From the NCBI GenBank assembly GCA_041678045.1, contig JBAYOV010000006.1, forward strand, positions 35,974-99,973: a stretch of DNA of 64,000 bases. Reading direction: 5' to 3'. This document shows, in pieces, positions 7,401 through 16,800 of the stretch (position 1 is the stretch's first letter; each line of letters begins with the position of its first letter). Both the position numbers and the translations under genes were made by a program. This DNA comes from UBA2357 sp041678045 (GTDB lineage Bacteria > Pseudomonadota > Gammaproteobacteria > Burkholderiales > Rhodocyclaceae). The notes beneath the pieces were generated by a model. The model saw nothing but the letters and a program-made list of their open reading frames with translations, had not been told where the DNA came from and made no database searches.

Positions 7401-10238
7401 GTGCGAGGCGGCACACGCCATCACCGCCGGCGGCGGGCCGGCCACCACCAGATCGCCACCGTCCTCGCCACCTTCCGGGCCAAGGTCGATGATCCAGTCG
7501 GCGGCGAGCAGTACATCCAGATTGTGCTCGATGACCACCAACGCATGCCCGGCCGCGAGCAGCTTGTCAAAGGCGCGCAGGAGTACCGCGACGTCCTCGA
7601 AATGCAGGCCGGTGGTGGGCTCATCGAACAGGAACAGCAGCCGCCCACCCCCGGCCCTCTTGTCCGTCTCGTTTGCTTCGGTCACCTCAGCCGACTTGCG
7701 CGGCCTCTTCGCCGCGAGCCGGGCCGCATCGGCAAGATGGCCGGCCAGCTTGAGGCGCTGCGCCTCGCCACCGGAAAGCGTCGGCACCGGCTGGCCCAGG
7801 CGCACATATTCCAGCCCCACATCGGCAAGCGGCGCGAGCACCGTCTGCACCTCGCGCTGGTCGGCGAAAAAGGCCAGCGCCTCGCTCACCGTCAGGTCGA
7901 GCACCTCGGCAATCGACTTGCCACGCCACTGCAGCGCAAGGATCTCGGGCCGGTAACGCTTGCCATCGCAATCCGGGCAACGCAGATAGACGTCGGACAG
8001 GAACTGCATCTCGACGTGCTCGAAGCCCGAGCCGGTGCAGGTGGGGCACCGCCCGGTACCGGAGTTGAAGCTGAAGGTACCGGGCGTGTAGCCGCGCTCC
8101 TTGGCCTCGGGCAGGTTGGCGAAAAGCTTGCGGATCGCGTCCCACGCGCCGATGTGGCTCACCGGGTTGGAACGGGCGCTCTTGCCGATGGGCGACTGAT
8201 CGACCATCACCACGCCGGACAGCGCCGCCAACCCTTCGATACCCGCAAACGCATCGGCTGCCAGTTCGCTCGTCACCGACTGGCCGAAGTGGCGGGCGAG
8301 CGCCGGATACAGCACGTCCTGGATGAGCGTCGACTTGCCCGAACCGGAGACGCCGGACACGCACACCAGGCCGGCCAGCGGAAAACCCACATCGATGCCG
8401 CGCAGGTTGTGCTGGCGGGCGCCGAGGAGTTGCAGCATCGGCGTGCCGTCGCCGACCGGGCAGGGCGCGCGGCCGGCATCCACCCGCTTGCGGCCGGCAA
8501 GATAGGCGCCCGTGAGCGAGGCCGGGTTGGCGGCAATCTCGGCCGGCGGGGCGAAATCCACAATCTGCCCGCCGCGCTCGCCGGGGCCGGGGCCAATATC
8601 GAGCAGGCGATCGGCGGCGAGCATGATCTGCGGGTCGTGCTCCACCACCACCAGCGTGTTGCCTGCGTCACGCAGCCGCGTCATCACCCCGAGAATGCGG
8701 TCGATGTCGCGCGGGTGCAGGCCGATGGAGGGCTCATCGAGCACGAACAGGGTATTCACCAGCGAGGTGCCGAGCGCGGTGGTGAGGTTGATGCGCTGCA
8801 CCTCGCCGCCCGACAGGGTGCGCGACTGGCGGTCCAGCGTGAGATAGGACAGACCGACACGGTCGAGGTAATCGAGCCGGCTGCGGATTTCGCCAAGCAG
8901 CAGCTCGGTGGCTTCATCGAGCGGCGCGGGCAGGTCGAGCGCCTGCATGAAGCCCCGCACCTTGCTGATCGGCAAGGCCATCAGCTCATGGATCGCCAGC
9001 GCATCACGCCCCAGGCGCCACAGCAGGGCTTCCGGCTTGAGCCGCGCGCCGTGGCAGGCCGGGCATTCCGTATAGCTGCGGTAGCGCGACAGCAGCACCC
9101 GGATGTGCATCTTGTAGGCCTTGGTTTCCAGCCACTCGAAGAAGCGGCGCACGCCGTACCACTTGCGCGGCCACGACGATTCCCAGCTCTTCCAGGTGTC
9201 GTCGCCTTCGAGCAGCCAGTGGCGGTGTTCGGGCGGCAGCTCGCGCACCGGAATGTCCATCGCCACGCCGTACTTCTTTGCCATCTTCGCCAGATCGTCC
9301 TGGCACTCGCGGAAGCTCTCGGTCTGCCACGGCTTGACCGCGCCCTCGGCAAGCGTCTTCGACTCGTCGGGAATCACCAGCGCAAAATCCACCCCGATCA
9401 CCCGGCCAAAGCCGCGACAGGTGTCACACGCACCAATCGGCGAATTGAACGAGAACAGCCCCGGCGTCGGCTCGCTGTAGTGGATGTCGCAATCGGCACA
9501 GTGCAGGTCGCGCGAAAAGCGCCATACCGTCTCGCCCGCATCGTGCAGGGCACGTACCGCCATACGGCCCTTGCCCTGGTGCATGGCCACCTCGACCGCT
9601 TCGGCCACCCGTGCCGGATCGGCATTGCCCAGCCGGAAACGGTCCTGCACCACCTGCAGCACCTCACTGCCGGCTTCACGACCGGGTTCGCGTGCATGCA
9701 CCCGGGTGTAGCCCTGCTGGGCAAGCAGCGCGGTGATCTCCGCCTCACTGAAGTTTTCCGGCACCGGAACCGGAAAGCTCACCACCAGGCGCGGATCGTC
9801 GGCCGCACAGTGGGCAGCCAGCGTGCGCATGATGCTGTCGGTGTCGTCGCGCCGCACCTGCGTGCCGCATCCCCGGCAATACAGGCGCGATGCGCGGGCA
9901 TACAGCAGCTTGAAGTGGTCGGCCAGCTCGGTCATGGTGCCGACGGTGGAGCGCGAGGTGCGCACCGGGTTGGTCTGGTCGATCGCAATCGCCGGTGGCA
10001 CGCCTTCGATGCGGTCGACCTGAGGCCGGTCCTGACGGTCGAGAAACTGGCGCGCATACGGCGAGAAGGTCTCGACATAACGGCGCTGGCCTTCGGCATA
10101 CAGGGTATCGAACACCAGCGAGGACTTGCCGGACCCCGACACCCCGGTGACCACGGTGAAGGCGTTCAGCGGAATGTCCAGCGACAGGTTTTTGAGGTTG
10201 TTCTGACGGGCGCCAGCAATACGGATGGAGTCTGACAT
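4446..10238 (-). CDS. uvrA: Tandem (double-length) UvrA-type excinuclease ATPase
   Basis: A 1,930-residue protein made of two UvrA halves, each with two ABC ATPase modules; ordinary UvrA is about 940 residues. Four P-loops are visible (GVSGSGKSSL, GVSGSGKSTL, GLSGSGKSTL, GVSGSGKSTLA), together with several LSGGEAQR signatures and Cys pairs of the zinc modules (CPTC...CPDC and CPVC...CEAC). UvrA is the DNA-damage sensor of nucleotide excision repair; fused double forms are paralogues whose precise role is less clear. The start MSDSIRIAG is preferred over an upstream ATG seven codons earlier. A cluster of three short repeats lies in frame in the fourth module (5396-5503). A standard uvrA is expected elsewhere in the genome. 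Confidence 0.9.
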   Translation of the reverse strand: MSDSIRIAGARQNNLKNLSLDIPLNAFTVVTGVSGSGKSSLVFDTLYAEGQRRYVETFSPYARQFLDRQDRPQVDRIEGVPPAIAIDQTNPVRTSRSTVGTMTELADHFKLLYARASRLYCRGCGTQVRRDDTDSIMRTLAAHCAADDPRLVVSFPVPVPENFSEAEITALLAQQGYTRVHAREPGREAGSEVLQVVQDRFRLGNADPARVAEAVEVAMHQGKGRMAVRALHDAGETVWRFSRDLHCADCDIHYSEPTPGLFSFNSPIGACDTCRGFGRVIGVDFALVIPDESKTLAEGAVKPWQTESFRECQDDLAKMAKKYGVAMDIPVRELPPEHRHWLLEGDDTWKSWESSWPRKWYGVRRFFEWLETKAYKMHIRVLLSRYRSYTECPACHGARLKPEALLWRLGRDALAIHELMALPISKVRGFMQALDLPAPLDEATELLLGEIRSRLDYLDRVGLSYLTLDRQSRTLSGGEVQRINLTTALGTSLVNTLFVLDEPSIGLHPRDIDRILGVMTRLRDAGNTLVVVEHDPQIMLAADRLLDIGPGPGERGGQIVDFAPPAEIAANPASLTGAYLAGRKRVDAGRAPCPVGDGTPMLQLLGARQHNLRGIDVGFPLAGLVCVSGVSGSGKSTLIQDVLYPALARHFGQSVTSELAADAFAGIEGLAALSGVVMVDQSPIGKSARSNPVSHIGAWDAIRKLFANLPEAKERGYTPGTFSFNSGTGRCPTCTGSGFEHVEMQFLSDVYLRCPDCDGKRYRPEILALQWRGKSIAEVLDLTVSEALAFFADQREVQTVLAPLADVGLEYVRLGQPVPTLSGGEAQRLKLAGHLADAARLAAKRPRKSAEVTEANETDKRAGGGRLLFLFDEPTTGLHFEDVAVLLRAFDKLLAAGHALVVIEHNLDVLLAADWIIDLGPEGGEDGGDLVVAGPPPAVMACAASHTGRALRDYLAALDEAVRRPSGALRAADSAAPRLLPAPVIGIRHAREHNLKNVSLSIPRDRFTVITGLSGSGKSTLAFDIVFGEGQRRYLESLNAYARQFVQPASRPDVDALFGIPPTVAIEQRVSRGGRKSTVGTLTEIQPFLRLLYVKLGTQYCPECEVPVLPQSFDAIAAQILRDFAGESVELLAPLVSNRKGLYTDLAKWARGKGFEQLRVDGEYLPTRKWPRLDRYKEHNIDLPVGRLMLQPGQEGLLREQLETALEHGKGVVRLLPLDKPDAAPLTFSTQRACPCCGTSFPEPDPRLFSYNAKHGWCPACYGTGAKVSGRVEDPNALDLAGLDEVSEDGADRHAEVCPVCDGARLNPVARAVRFRDLGIDRLSARSVNDCAAFFGTLELVGREQEIGRDLVAEIRGRLEFLQKVGLGYLALDRGAPTLSGGEAQRIRLAAQLGSNLRGVCYILDEPTIGLHPRDNQLLLDTLEALRDRGNTLLVVEHDEDTIRRADHVIDLGPGAGVRGGRVVAEGRLPELIAAPESATGACLRAPLVHPLHPRRAVAEDHPSIVVRGATLHNLREVEARVPLGRLTVVTGVSGSGKSTLARDVLLANLKRRLGDASPAGRARAKKAQQAATAAVAETVRPELVEGRSSASGSASTGSARAVVGSTSTGSDRTVMETVLGVPTGCRALLGWQQVGRVLEVDQTPIGKTPRSCPATYVGFWDPIRKLFAETFDARTRGWNASRFSFNTGAGRCPVCEGQGRITVEMNFLPDVRLPCEACGGARFNPETLAVAWRGKSVAEVLAMPIDDAVDFFAAHPAIAHPLSLLQDVGLGYLTLGQPSPTLSGGEAQRIKLVAELAKVRNRAGEDTATGGHPLPPEKHTLYVLDEPTVGLHMADVEKLIHVLHRLADAGHTVLVIEHDLDVMAEADWLIDLGPEGGDGGGCIVAQGPVDAVCEQPGSHTARILGEFIALRKVSAHSNPEARTEDHQHD
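5396..5503. repeat. Cluster of three dispersed-type repeats inside uvrA
   Basis: Two direct copies (5396-5420 and 5432-5456) and one inverted copy (5481-5503) of a unit with core CTGAGCCTGTCGAAG lie within 108 bp. On the coding strand they read in frame as a Ser/Gly/Thr-rich linker between the P-loop region and the rest of the fourth UvrA module. Very similar TTCGACAGGCTCAG units are widespread intergenic repeats in proteobacterial genomes. Here they add roughly 36 residues without breaking the frame. Confidence 0.85.
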
Positions 10239-10319
10239 GGGGGGGCCGGGTGCGCGCAAGGAGCAAGGATTGGGAAGCGAGTTCGGATTCTAGCCCTGTA
10301 TCGAAGGTTCCCGCGCGCT

Positions 10320-11921
10320 TCAGCCCCCCAGCCTGCGCAGCAAACGCCCGGCACCCTTGAGCTGGCGCCACAGCAGCTTCCAGTCCTGATCGCGGCGGCG
10401 GGCTTCCAGGCAACGCATCAGGCGAATGCGTTCGGCGGCGGGCTGGGCATCGAGCAGCGCAGCCCACAGCAGGTCACTGACATTGTATTCGCGGCCTTCG
10501 GCGGTGCACACCGGGATCACCCGCTCGGCCGGCAAACCGAGATCGGCGGACACGGCTTCGAGTGCAAGGCGGATGTTGCGCGCCTTGGGCGTATCGGAGG
10601 CGAGATCGTAGGGGGGCTGCCATTCGGTGACCGGGCGCAGCCGGTCGATGTGGCTGGCCACTACGATGAGCGGAGGCGGGCGGCGGTCGCTGCGCTGGGC
10701 AAAGGCGTGCTGCAGCGCATCGAGGCATTCGCGCTCCTGTTGCCGGTCGGGTCGATTCACCGCACTCACCCACAGGATCAGGTCGGCCTGCAAGGCCAGT
10801 TCGAGCAGGGCATCGCGCTGGAACAGGGGACTGTCGCAGCCGGGCGTGTCGAACACCAGCGCTTGGGTGAAACCGTCCCGCTCCAGCAGGTGGGGCATGA
10901 CCTCGGCCGTGGTGTCGGCCACCGCATCGCTCACCGCCCGCAGGCTGCCGAACAGCGCATTCACCAGACTGGACTTTCCGGCATTGCTGCGCCCGAAAAC
11001 CGCGATGCGCAGCGGTTCGCGTGTCCCACCCGGCGCGGCCTCGGCGCCCTCTGCCGCACCGGGCGCACCAAACTCTGCCGGCTCGCACGCCTCGGCCCAG
11101 GCCCGCGCCTGCTCGGTGTGGCGGGAGGATTCACCGGTCATCTGCCCGGCCTCGGTTCCGTCGTCCAGCGGCAGGCGACCGCTGTACAGGTCAATCGCGT
11201 AATACCCGATCTTGCGCACATAGGCCTGCAGCAGCCAGCGCTGCAACTCCTCACGCGCCACGCCGAAGCTGCGCCCCATCAGGTGACGCTGCACCTCGCC
11301 GATCAAGGCATCGAGCGGATTGATCACCACCCGGCCAGCGCGATACAGGTCGAACACCCGCTCTGCGCTTTGCTGCCAGCGCCGCGCGCGCAGCAAGTCG
11401 CCCACCTTCAAGCGATGACTGAACGGGACATGCTCGGTGATGTCCTGACGCAGATCGCGCGCCGCCCGTTCAACGATCATCAAGGTGTGGGGCAGGGTGA
11501 GTTCCAGCAACGGCCGGTCCACCGCAGGGTGATACACCCGCGCCACCCGCTCCAGCGTGGCACGACCCAGCTGGATTGCGGTGCCGGTTTCGGTGAGCGG
11601 CCAGTCGGCCGGCTGCACGCTGTCGGCAAATTCGCCCACCGCTGCCCAGGCCGGGTCGGCACTGGCCGGCCAGGCCGGATCGGGTTCGGTCACCGCATCG
11701 TCGAGCAGACGGCGCCGGGAACGGCGCAACAGATACTGCAGGCCATACGCCAGCCCGATGGAAGCAACCATCGCGGACAGCCACAGCATGCGCTGTTCCG
11801 ACTGCCACAACCACAGCCCACCGAACACGAGCAGCATCAGCAGCGGCATGGACAGCAACACCAGCGCCAGCAGATGCAGCAGGTCGAGGCGCTTGAGCAG
11901 CGGCAGCACCCGGCCGCTCAT
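10320..11921 (-). CDS. Membrane-anchored Era-like GTPase
   Basis: A 533-residue protein with two N-terminal hydrophobic segments (about residues 15-40 and 45-65), then a helical region, then a TRAFAC-class G domain. The P-loop is GRSNAGKSS (near residue 310) and G3 is DTPGCDS. The usual N/TKxD specificity motif is replaced by ASHID, so guanine specificity may be altered. Its start overlaps the stop of the following GTPase gene (ATGA), so the pair is translationally coupled and probably forms one functional unit at the inner membrane. The role is unknown; related GTPases have been linked to envelope or stress functions, but nothing here fixes it. Confidence 0.8.
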   Translation of the reverse strand: MSGRVLPLLKRLDLLHLLALVLLSMPLLMLLVFGGLWLWQSEQRMLWLSAMVASIGLAYGLQYLLRRSRRRLLDDAVTEPDPAWPASADPAWAAVGEFADSVQPADWPLTETGTAIQLGRATLERVARVYHPAVDRPLLELTLPHTLMIVERAARDLRQDITEHVPFSHRLKVGDLLRARRWQQSAERVFDLYRAGRVVINPLDALIGEVQRHLMGRSFGVAREELQRWLLQAYVRKIGYYAIDLYSGRLPLDDGTEAGQMTGESSRHTEQARAWAEACEPAEFGAPGAAEGAEAAPGGTREPLRIAVFGRSNAGKSSLVNALFGSLRAVSDAVADTTAEVMPHLLERDGFTQALVFDTPGCDSPLFQRDALLELALQADLILWVSAVNRPDRQQERECLDALQHAFAQRSDRRPPPLIVVASHIDRLRPVTEWQPPYDLASDTPKARNIRLALEAVSADLGLPAERVIPVCTAEGREYNVSDLLWAALLDAQPAAERIRLMRCLEARRRDQDWKLLWRQLKGAGRLLRRLGG

Positions 11922-13141
11922 GCGCCATCCTTCGGTTTGCCCCGCCCGACCAGGCGCTTTCCGGCCGTCACCGCCTCGTCATACACCCTGCGCAGATGCT
12001 CGGGATCGACCTCGCCCCCCCGGCGGCGTACCTCGAAATAATGCGCCGCCGCCTTGCCCAGTGCATAGGTGGTGGCGCCGCTGGCGCTCGCCCCCCAGAC
12101 AGCCCCGACGGTCTGCCCCCACACCGGGATCAGCTTCACCACCGAACGGCCGAGCATGCGCCCCAGCAGGCTGCCGGCCAGTCCGGCCCCGAGCAGGGCG
12201 ACGAATTCCGCCATCCGGCGCCGGTCCCAGCTCTGGCCATGGATGTGTGCCAGCGCATGCAGCAACTTGGCCTGCACGGCAGAAACCGCCACCAGATCCA
12301 CCACCGGCATCGCCCCCAGCCCGGCCGCTGCCAGCGCATGCCCCACGATCTGCTGGTGCGCGGTGCGGGCATACACATCGCGCACCGCCGCATCGCCCAT
12401 CAACTGACGGTGCAAGTCCAGCGAGGACACCTGCTCGATGGCCTGCCACAGCGCCTCCAGACCATAGTGCTCCGGCGCCAGTGCATCTTCCGGCTGGGTC
12501 AGGTCCACCGCCACCCACTGCACCGGTGCCTCACCCGGCAGACGCCCCAACCGGGCACGCTGGGCAAGCAGCACCCGGGCCAGATCGGGATACTCGGGCA
12601 GGGCATGCACGCCATCGTCGAAGGGATAGGGCTCGGGATGTCCCTTGCCGTGGGGATAGCACTCATGCAACCCGGTCTGCGCGATCACCACCGGCCAGTC
12701 CGGATGGCGCTCGCGAATTCCGGCCAGCAGACTGAAAATCGCCTCCTGACCCGGATCGGCCACTTTCATCACCGACAGCACCAGACTGGCATGCGATTCG
12801 CAATAGCGCAGGTCTTCCTCAGGATCGTAGGCCAGCTCACCCAGACCACGCGTATCCAGAAAACGCACCACCGGCATATCGGCCGGAAAGTCGTAAAAGC
12901 GCGAACTGCGGGTGCACGGCCGGAAGCCGTCGCCAATCTCGGCCCGCTCACTACCGGTGAGCGCGCGGATGATGGAGGTCTTGCCCGCCTGTGTCTTGCC
13001 CAGCAACCAGATGACCGGCACCGGCAACGCAGCGCGCGCCTGCTCAAGCGATGCCTGCAAGGCCTCGTCCGGCACACGCGGGCTCAGCAGGGCAGACTGC
13101 AACTGCGCCAGCCAAGTCTCCCATTGCTCGCGCCCGGGCAT
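11918..13141 (-). CDS. GTPase with C-terminal DUF697 membrane domain
   Basis: A 407-residue protein. The P-loop GKTQAGKTS lies near residue 47, and G3 is DTRGLGE. At the normal G4 position is AQTGLHE, again not a canonical N/TKxD. The C-terminal third (VGHALAAAGLGAMP to GKAAAHYF) is a glycine- and alanine-rich hydrophobic region typical of DUF697. ATG at 13141 is used; two GTG codons just upstream (13144, 13147) sit closer to a GAGG site and are alternatives. It is the first gene of the coupled GTPase pair. Function unknown. Confidence 0.8.
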   Translation of the reverse strand: MPGREQWETWLAQLQSALLSPRVPDEALQASLEQARAALPVPVIWLLGKTQAGKTSIIRALTGSERAEIGDGFRPCTRSSRFYDFPADMPVVRFLDTRGLGELAYDPEEDLRYCESHASLVLSVMKVADPGQEAIFSLLAGIRERHPDWPVVIAQTGLHECYPHGKGHPEPYPFDDGVHALPEYPDLARVLLAQRARLGRLPGEAPVQWVAVDLTQPEDALAPEHYGLEALWQAIEQVSSLDLHRQLMGDAAVRDVYARTAHQQIVGHALAAAGLGAMPVVDLVAVSAVQAKLLHALAHIHGQSWDRRRMAEFVALLGAGLAGSLLGRMLGRSVVKLIPVWGQTVGAVWGASASGATTYALGKAAAHYFEVRRRGGEVDPEHLRRVYDEAVTAGKRLVGRGKPKDGA

Positions 13142-13198
13142 CACCACGCAACCTCAAACAGTCCGATCATGCGTGCCGGCATGCGTTTCACCGAAGCG

Positions 13199-13639
13199 TC
13201 ACTGTGCCGACACTGACGGCGAGTCGGAGGCTTCGGAGGCTTCGGAGGTTTCGGAGGTTTCGGAGGTGTCGGCATGCAGGGCAGCATCGGCAGGCGGTTC
13301 GGACGCGGCAGCGTCGGGCGCTTCATTCGCGGCCTCCGGATCCTCGCGTACCGACTTCACCGCACCGATGCCAACCTCTTTCAGGCGGGAGGCGGCGCTG
13401 AAGATGCGTTTGGCAGCATCCTCGGCTGCTTCCTTTGCATCGCGCACTTCCTCGCGCTCGGGGGCCTGTGGCACGGCCGCAAGCTCCGTCACGGGGGCCT
13501 CGTCCTGTGCGTGCTGTACCTCCTCCCTGACAGGCGCGGCCGACCCTTCGGTCTCGGTCACGACGCGCGAAGCAGGCTCGACCGTACAGGCCGAGAGCAG
13601 GAGTGTGGTTACGGCCGCAATGGCCGCCACGGTCTTCAT
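13199..13639 (-). CDS. Small predicted lipoprotein with Ser/Glu repeat tail
   Basis: A 146-residue protein with a signal peptide ending in lipobox LLLSAC-T, so it is probably anchored to a membrane as a lipoprotein. The rest is acidic, Glu/Ala-rich and probably extended or coiled. The C-terminus has imperfect TSE/ASE repeats encoded by a 9-bp tandem repeat (13223-13267). No enzyme motif is seen. It lies beside the GTPase pair on the same strand but is separated by 57 bp. Function unknown. Confidence 0.65.
   Translation of the reverse strand: MKTVAAIAAVTTLLLSACTVEPASRVVTETEGSAAPVREEVQHAQDEAPVTELAAVPQAPEREEVRDAKEAAEDAAKRIFSAASRLKEVGIGAVKSVREDPEAANEAPDAAASEPPADAALHADTSETSETSEASEASDSPSVSAQ
13223..13267. 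repeat. Five tandem 9-bp units in the lipoprotein gene
   Basis: Five consecutive 9-bp units of the form TTCGGAGG(C/T), the first starting GTC. Because the period is a multiple of three, copy-number change would only lengthen or shorten the Ser-Glu-Thr/Ala tail of the protein. Confidence 0.85.
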
Positions 13640-13891
13640 TTGATCTTCCTTGAAAGGGGTGGGTGAACACTTTGAACGCTAAACCCTTGACAGGAAAAAT
13701 CAAGCCACAGTCTCATGAATACAACAGTGTGTTACATAAATCATACAAATCATGACACGGGAGTGTTGTATCGAGCGGACAACGGGGGCCGAAATTGCAC
13801 AGATACGACCGGATGAAAGTTTGAGAAAAATCGGACTGGCGGGATCGACTGGCATAATCGTCCGTTTTCCAGTTCCTTGCCCTTGTTCCCC
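13640..13891. other. Divergent intergenic region at the left edge of the defence island
   Basis: This 252-bp gap is AT-richer than its flanks and lies between the minus-strand lipoprotein gene and the plus-strand helicase gene. It should hold both promoters. A CATAAT at 13853-13858 could be a -10 box for the island operon, but no well-spaced -35 box is seen. No attachment site or tRNA is visible. Confidence 0.35.
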
Positions 13892-16800
13892 ATGCTCAGG
13901 CTTGAAGAAATCCACAAAAATGCCGCGCTCGCCGGAATCGAACCGGGCCAGATCGTTCGCGTCATCGCCGTTGAGCCAGTGGGCACCGAAGCGCTCACAG
14001 TCGTCTACAAAACACCTGATGGCCACTTGGGCGAGCGCATGGTGTTTCGCAGCGACGAAGCATTGCTGGCGCTGGCCGAAGAGGGCCGTCCCTGGGCCTT
14101 CGACGCCCCCGGCGAAGCCTTCAAACTCGCAGCAGAAGCCTGGCGCATCAATCTAGCCCATCTGTTCGATCCAATGATGGCGGTGCATACCTCCAACGTC
14201 GAACCGCTGCCGCACCAGATCACCGCCGTCTACGAATCCATGCTGCCGCGCCAGCCGCTGCGCTACGTGCTGGCGGACGACCCCGGTGCGGGCAAGACCA
14301 TCATGGCCGGCCTCTTCATCCGCGAGCTCCTGATGCGCGCCGACGCGCGTCGGGTACTCATCGTTGCGCCAGGCAGCCTGGTCGAGCAGTGGCAGGACGA
14401 GATGCGCGAGAAGTTCGGGCTGGAGTTCCGCATCTTCGGTCGCGACCTGGTCGAGAACAGTGCCAGCGGCAACCCGTTCGAGGACACCGATCTGCTCGTG
14501 GCGCGGGTCGATCAGCTCTCGCGCAATGAGGACCTGCTCGCCAAGCTCGAGCTCACCCGCTGGGACTTGGTGGTGGTCGATGAAGCGCACAAGCTCTCGG
14601 CCAACTACTTCGGCAACAAGATCAACAAGACCAAGCGCTTTCAGCTCGGCGAACTGCTGGGCAGCATCTCCCGGCATTTCCTGCTGATGACGGCTACGCC
14701 GCACAACGGCAAGGAAGAAGACTTCCAGCTCTTCCTGTCGCTGCTCGACTCGGACCGCTTCTACGGCAAGTTCCGCGATGGCGCCCACAAGGTGGATGTG
14801 TCCGATCTCATGCGCCGCATGGTCAAGGAGGACATGCTGCGCTTCGACGGCACCAAGCTCTTCCCGGAACGGCGCGCCTACACGGTGAATTACCGCCTCT
14901 CGGATCTGGAAGCCACGCTGTACACCGCCGTCACCGATTACGTGAAGACGGAGATGAACCGCGCCGACCAACTCGAAGACGGCGCGCGCCGCGGTACGGT
15001 CGGTTTCGCGCTCACTGCGCTTCAGCGCCGGCTGGCTTCCAGCCCGGAAGCGATCTACCAGTCACTGCGTCGCCGCCGGGCCAAGCTGCAGCGTCGGATC
15101 GAGGAAGAGAAGCTGCGCCAGCGCGGTGAAGTGCTGGCGGACAGCGTCTTTACCAATGGCGCCGGCGACGATATCTGGGATGCACCCGACAACCTCACCC
15201 CGGAAGACTACGAAGAGTTCGAGGAATCCGTCGTCGATCAGGCCACCGCCGCCCGCACCATCGTAGAACTTCAGGCCGAGATCGTCATTCTCGAAGGCCT
15301 GGAAGAACAGGCTCGCCAGGTGGTGCATTCCGGGCAGGACCGCAAGTGGGACGAGCTCTCGCGCCTGCTGCAGGACACGCCCGAGATGCACGACGCCGAC
15401 GGCCGGCAGCGCAAGCTCATCGTCTTCACCGAGCACCGCGACACCCTCAACTACCTCGCCGTCAAGATTCGCGGCGTGCTCGGCAGCGAAGAGGCGGTGG
15501 TGCTCATCCACGGCGGCGTCAAGCGCGAGGACAGGCGCAAGGTGCAGGAGCTCTTCCGCAACGACCCGGTGGTGCGCGTGCTCATCGCCACCGACGCGGC
15601 CGGCGAAGGCGTGAACCTGCAAAACGCCAACCTCATGGTCAATTACGACCTGCCCTGGAACCCCAACCGCATCGAACAGCGCTTCGGCCGCATCCACCGT
15701 ATCGGTCAGACCGAGATCTGCCACCTGTGGAACATGGTCGCCAACGAGACCCGCGAAGGCGACGTTTTCCAGCGTCTCTTCGACAAGCTCGAAGTCGAGC
15801 GCAAGGCCCTGGGCGGGCGGGTGTTCGACATCCTCGGTGAAGTGTTCGAGGAAAAGAGCCTGCGCGAGCTACTCATCGAGGCCATCAAGTACGGTGAAGA
15901 CCCTGCGCGCAAAGCCGAACTCTTCCGCAAGATCGAAGGCGCCCTCGACACCGATCACCTGCAGACCATCATCCGCCGCAACGCGCTGTGTGAAGAGGTC
16001 ATGGACCCGCAACGCCTCTACGCGGTGAAGGAAGAGATGGAAAAGGCAGAAGCCCGCAAGCTGCAGCCTTATTTCATCCGCGCCTTCTTCAATCAGGCAT
16101 TCCAGTCGCTCGGGGGCGAACTGCGACCGCGTGAAGCCGGCCGCGCCGAGATCACCCATGTGCCGGCCATCATCCGCGAACGCGACCGCCAGATCGCAGG
16201 CAGGGACAGGCGCTACAACGAGCCGGTGCTGCGTCGCTACGAGCGCGTCTGCTTCGAGAAAGACCACGTTCGCGTGCCCGGTCGGGCGGAGGCCAAGATG
16301 GCGAGCCTCCTCCACCCTGGCCACCCGCTGATGCAGGCCGTCACCGACATCGTGCTGGAGCAGCATCGCAACAAGCTCAAGCAAGGTGCGGTGCTGGTCG
16401 ATCCGGCAGACATGGGGCTCACGCCGCGGCTGATGTTCATCGTCGATCACGCGGTGAAGGAAGGCGCGGACCAAACCCGCATCGTGTCGCGCCGCATGCA
16501 GTTCGTGGAGATCGACCCTGCAGGCGAGGCCATCCATGCAGGCTGGGCGCCGCACCTCGATCTGGAACCCATCGCCGCCGACGACCTCGCGCGCATCCGC
16601 GACGTGCTCGATGCCCCCTGGGTCGCCACCGGCCACGCCAACCAGCTCGAACAGCGGGCGCTCGCCCACGCCTCCACCCATCTCGTGCCCGAGCACTTCG
16701 AGGAAGTCCGCGCCCGCCGCGTGCAGCAGGTCGACAAGACGCTCGCCGCAGTGCATGAGCGGCTGGTAAAGGAGATCAACTACTGGCAGGACCGTTCGAT

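Noticed and set aside
5700..10235. A 1,511-codon open frame on the plus strand opposite uvrA
   Set aside because: It is the mirror of a high-GC coding frame: low-complexity His/Arg/Gly-rich sequence with no domain, while the minus strand encodes a clear UvrA.
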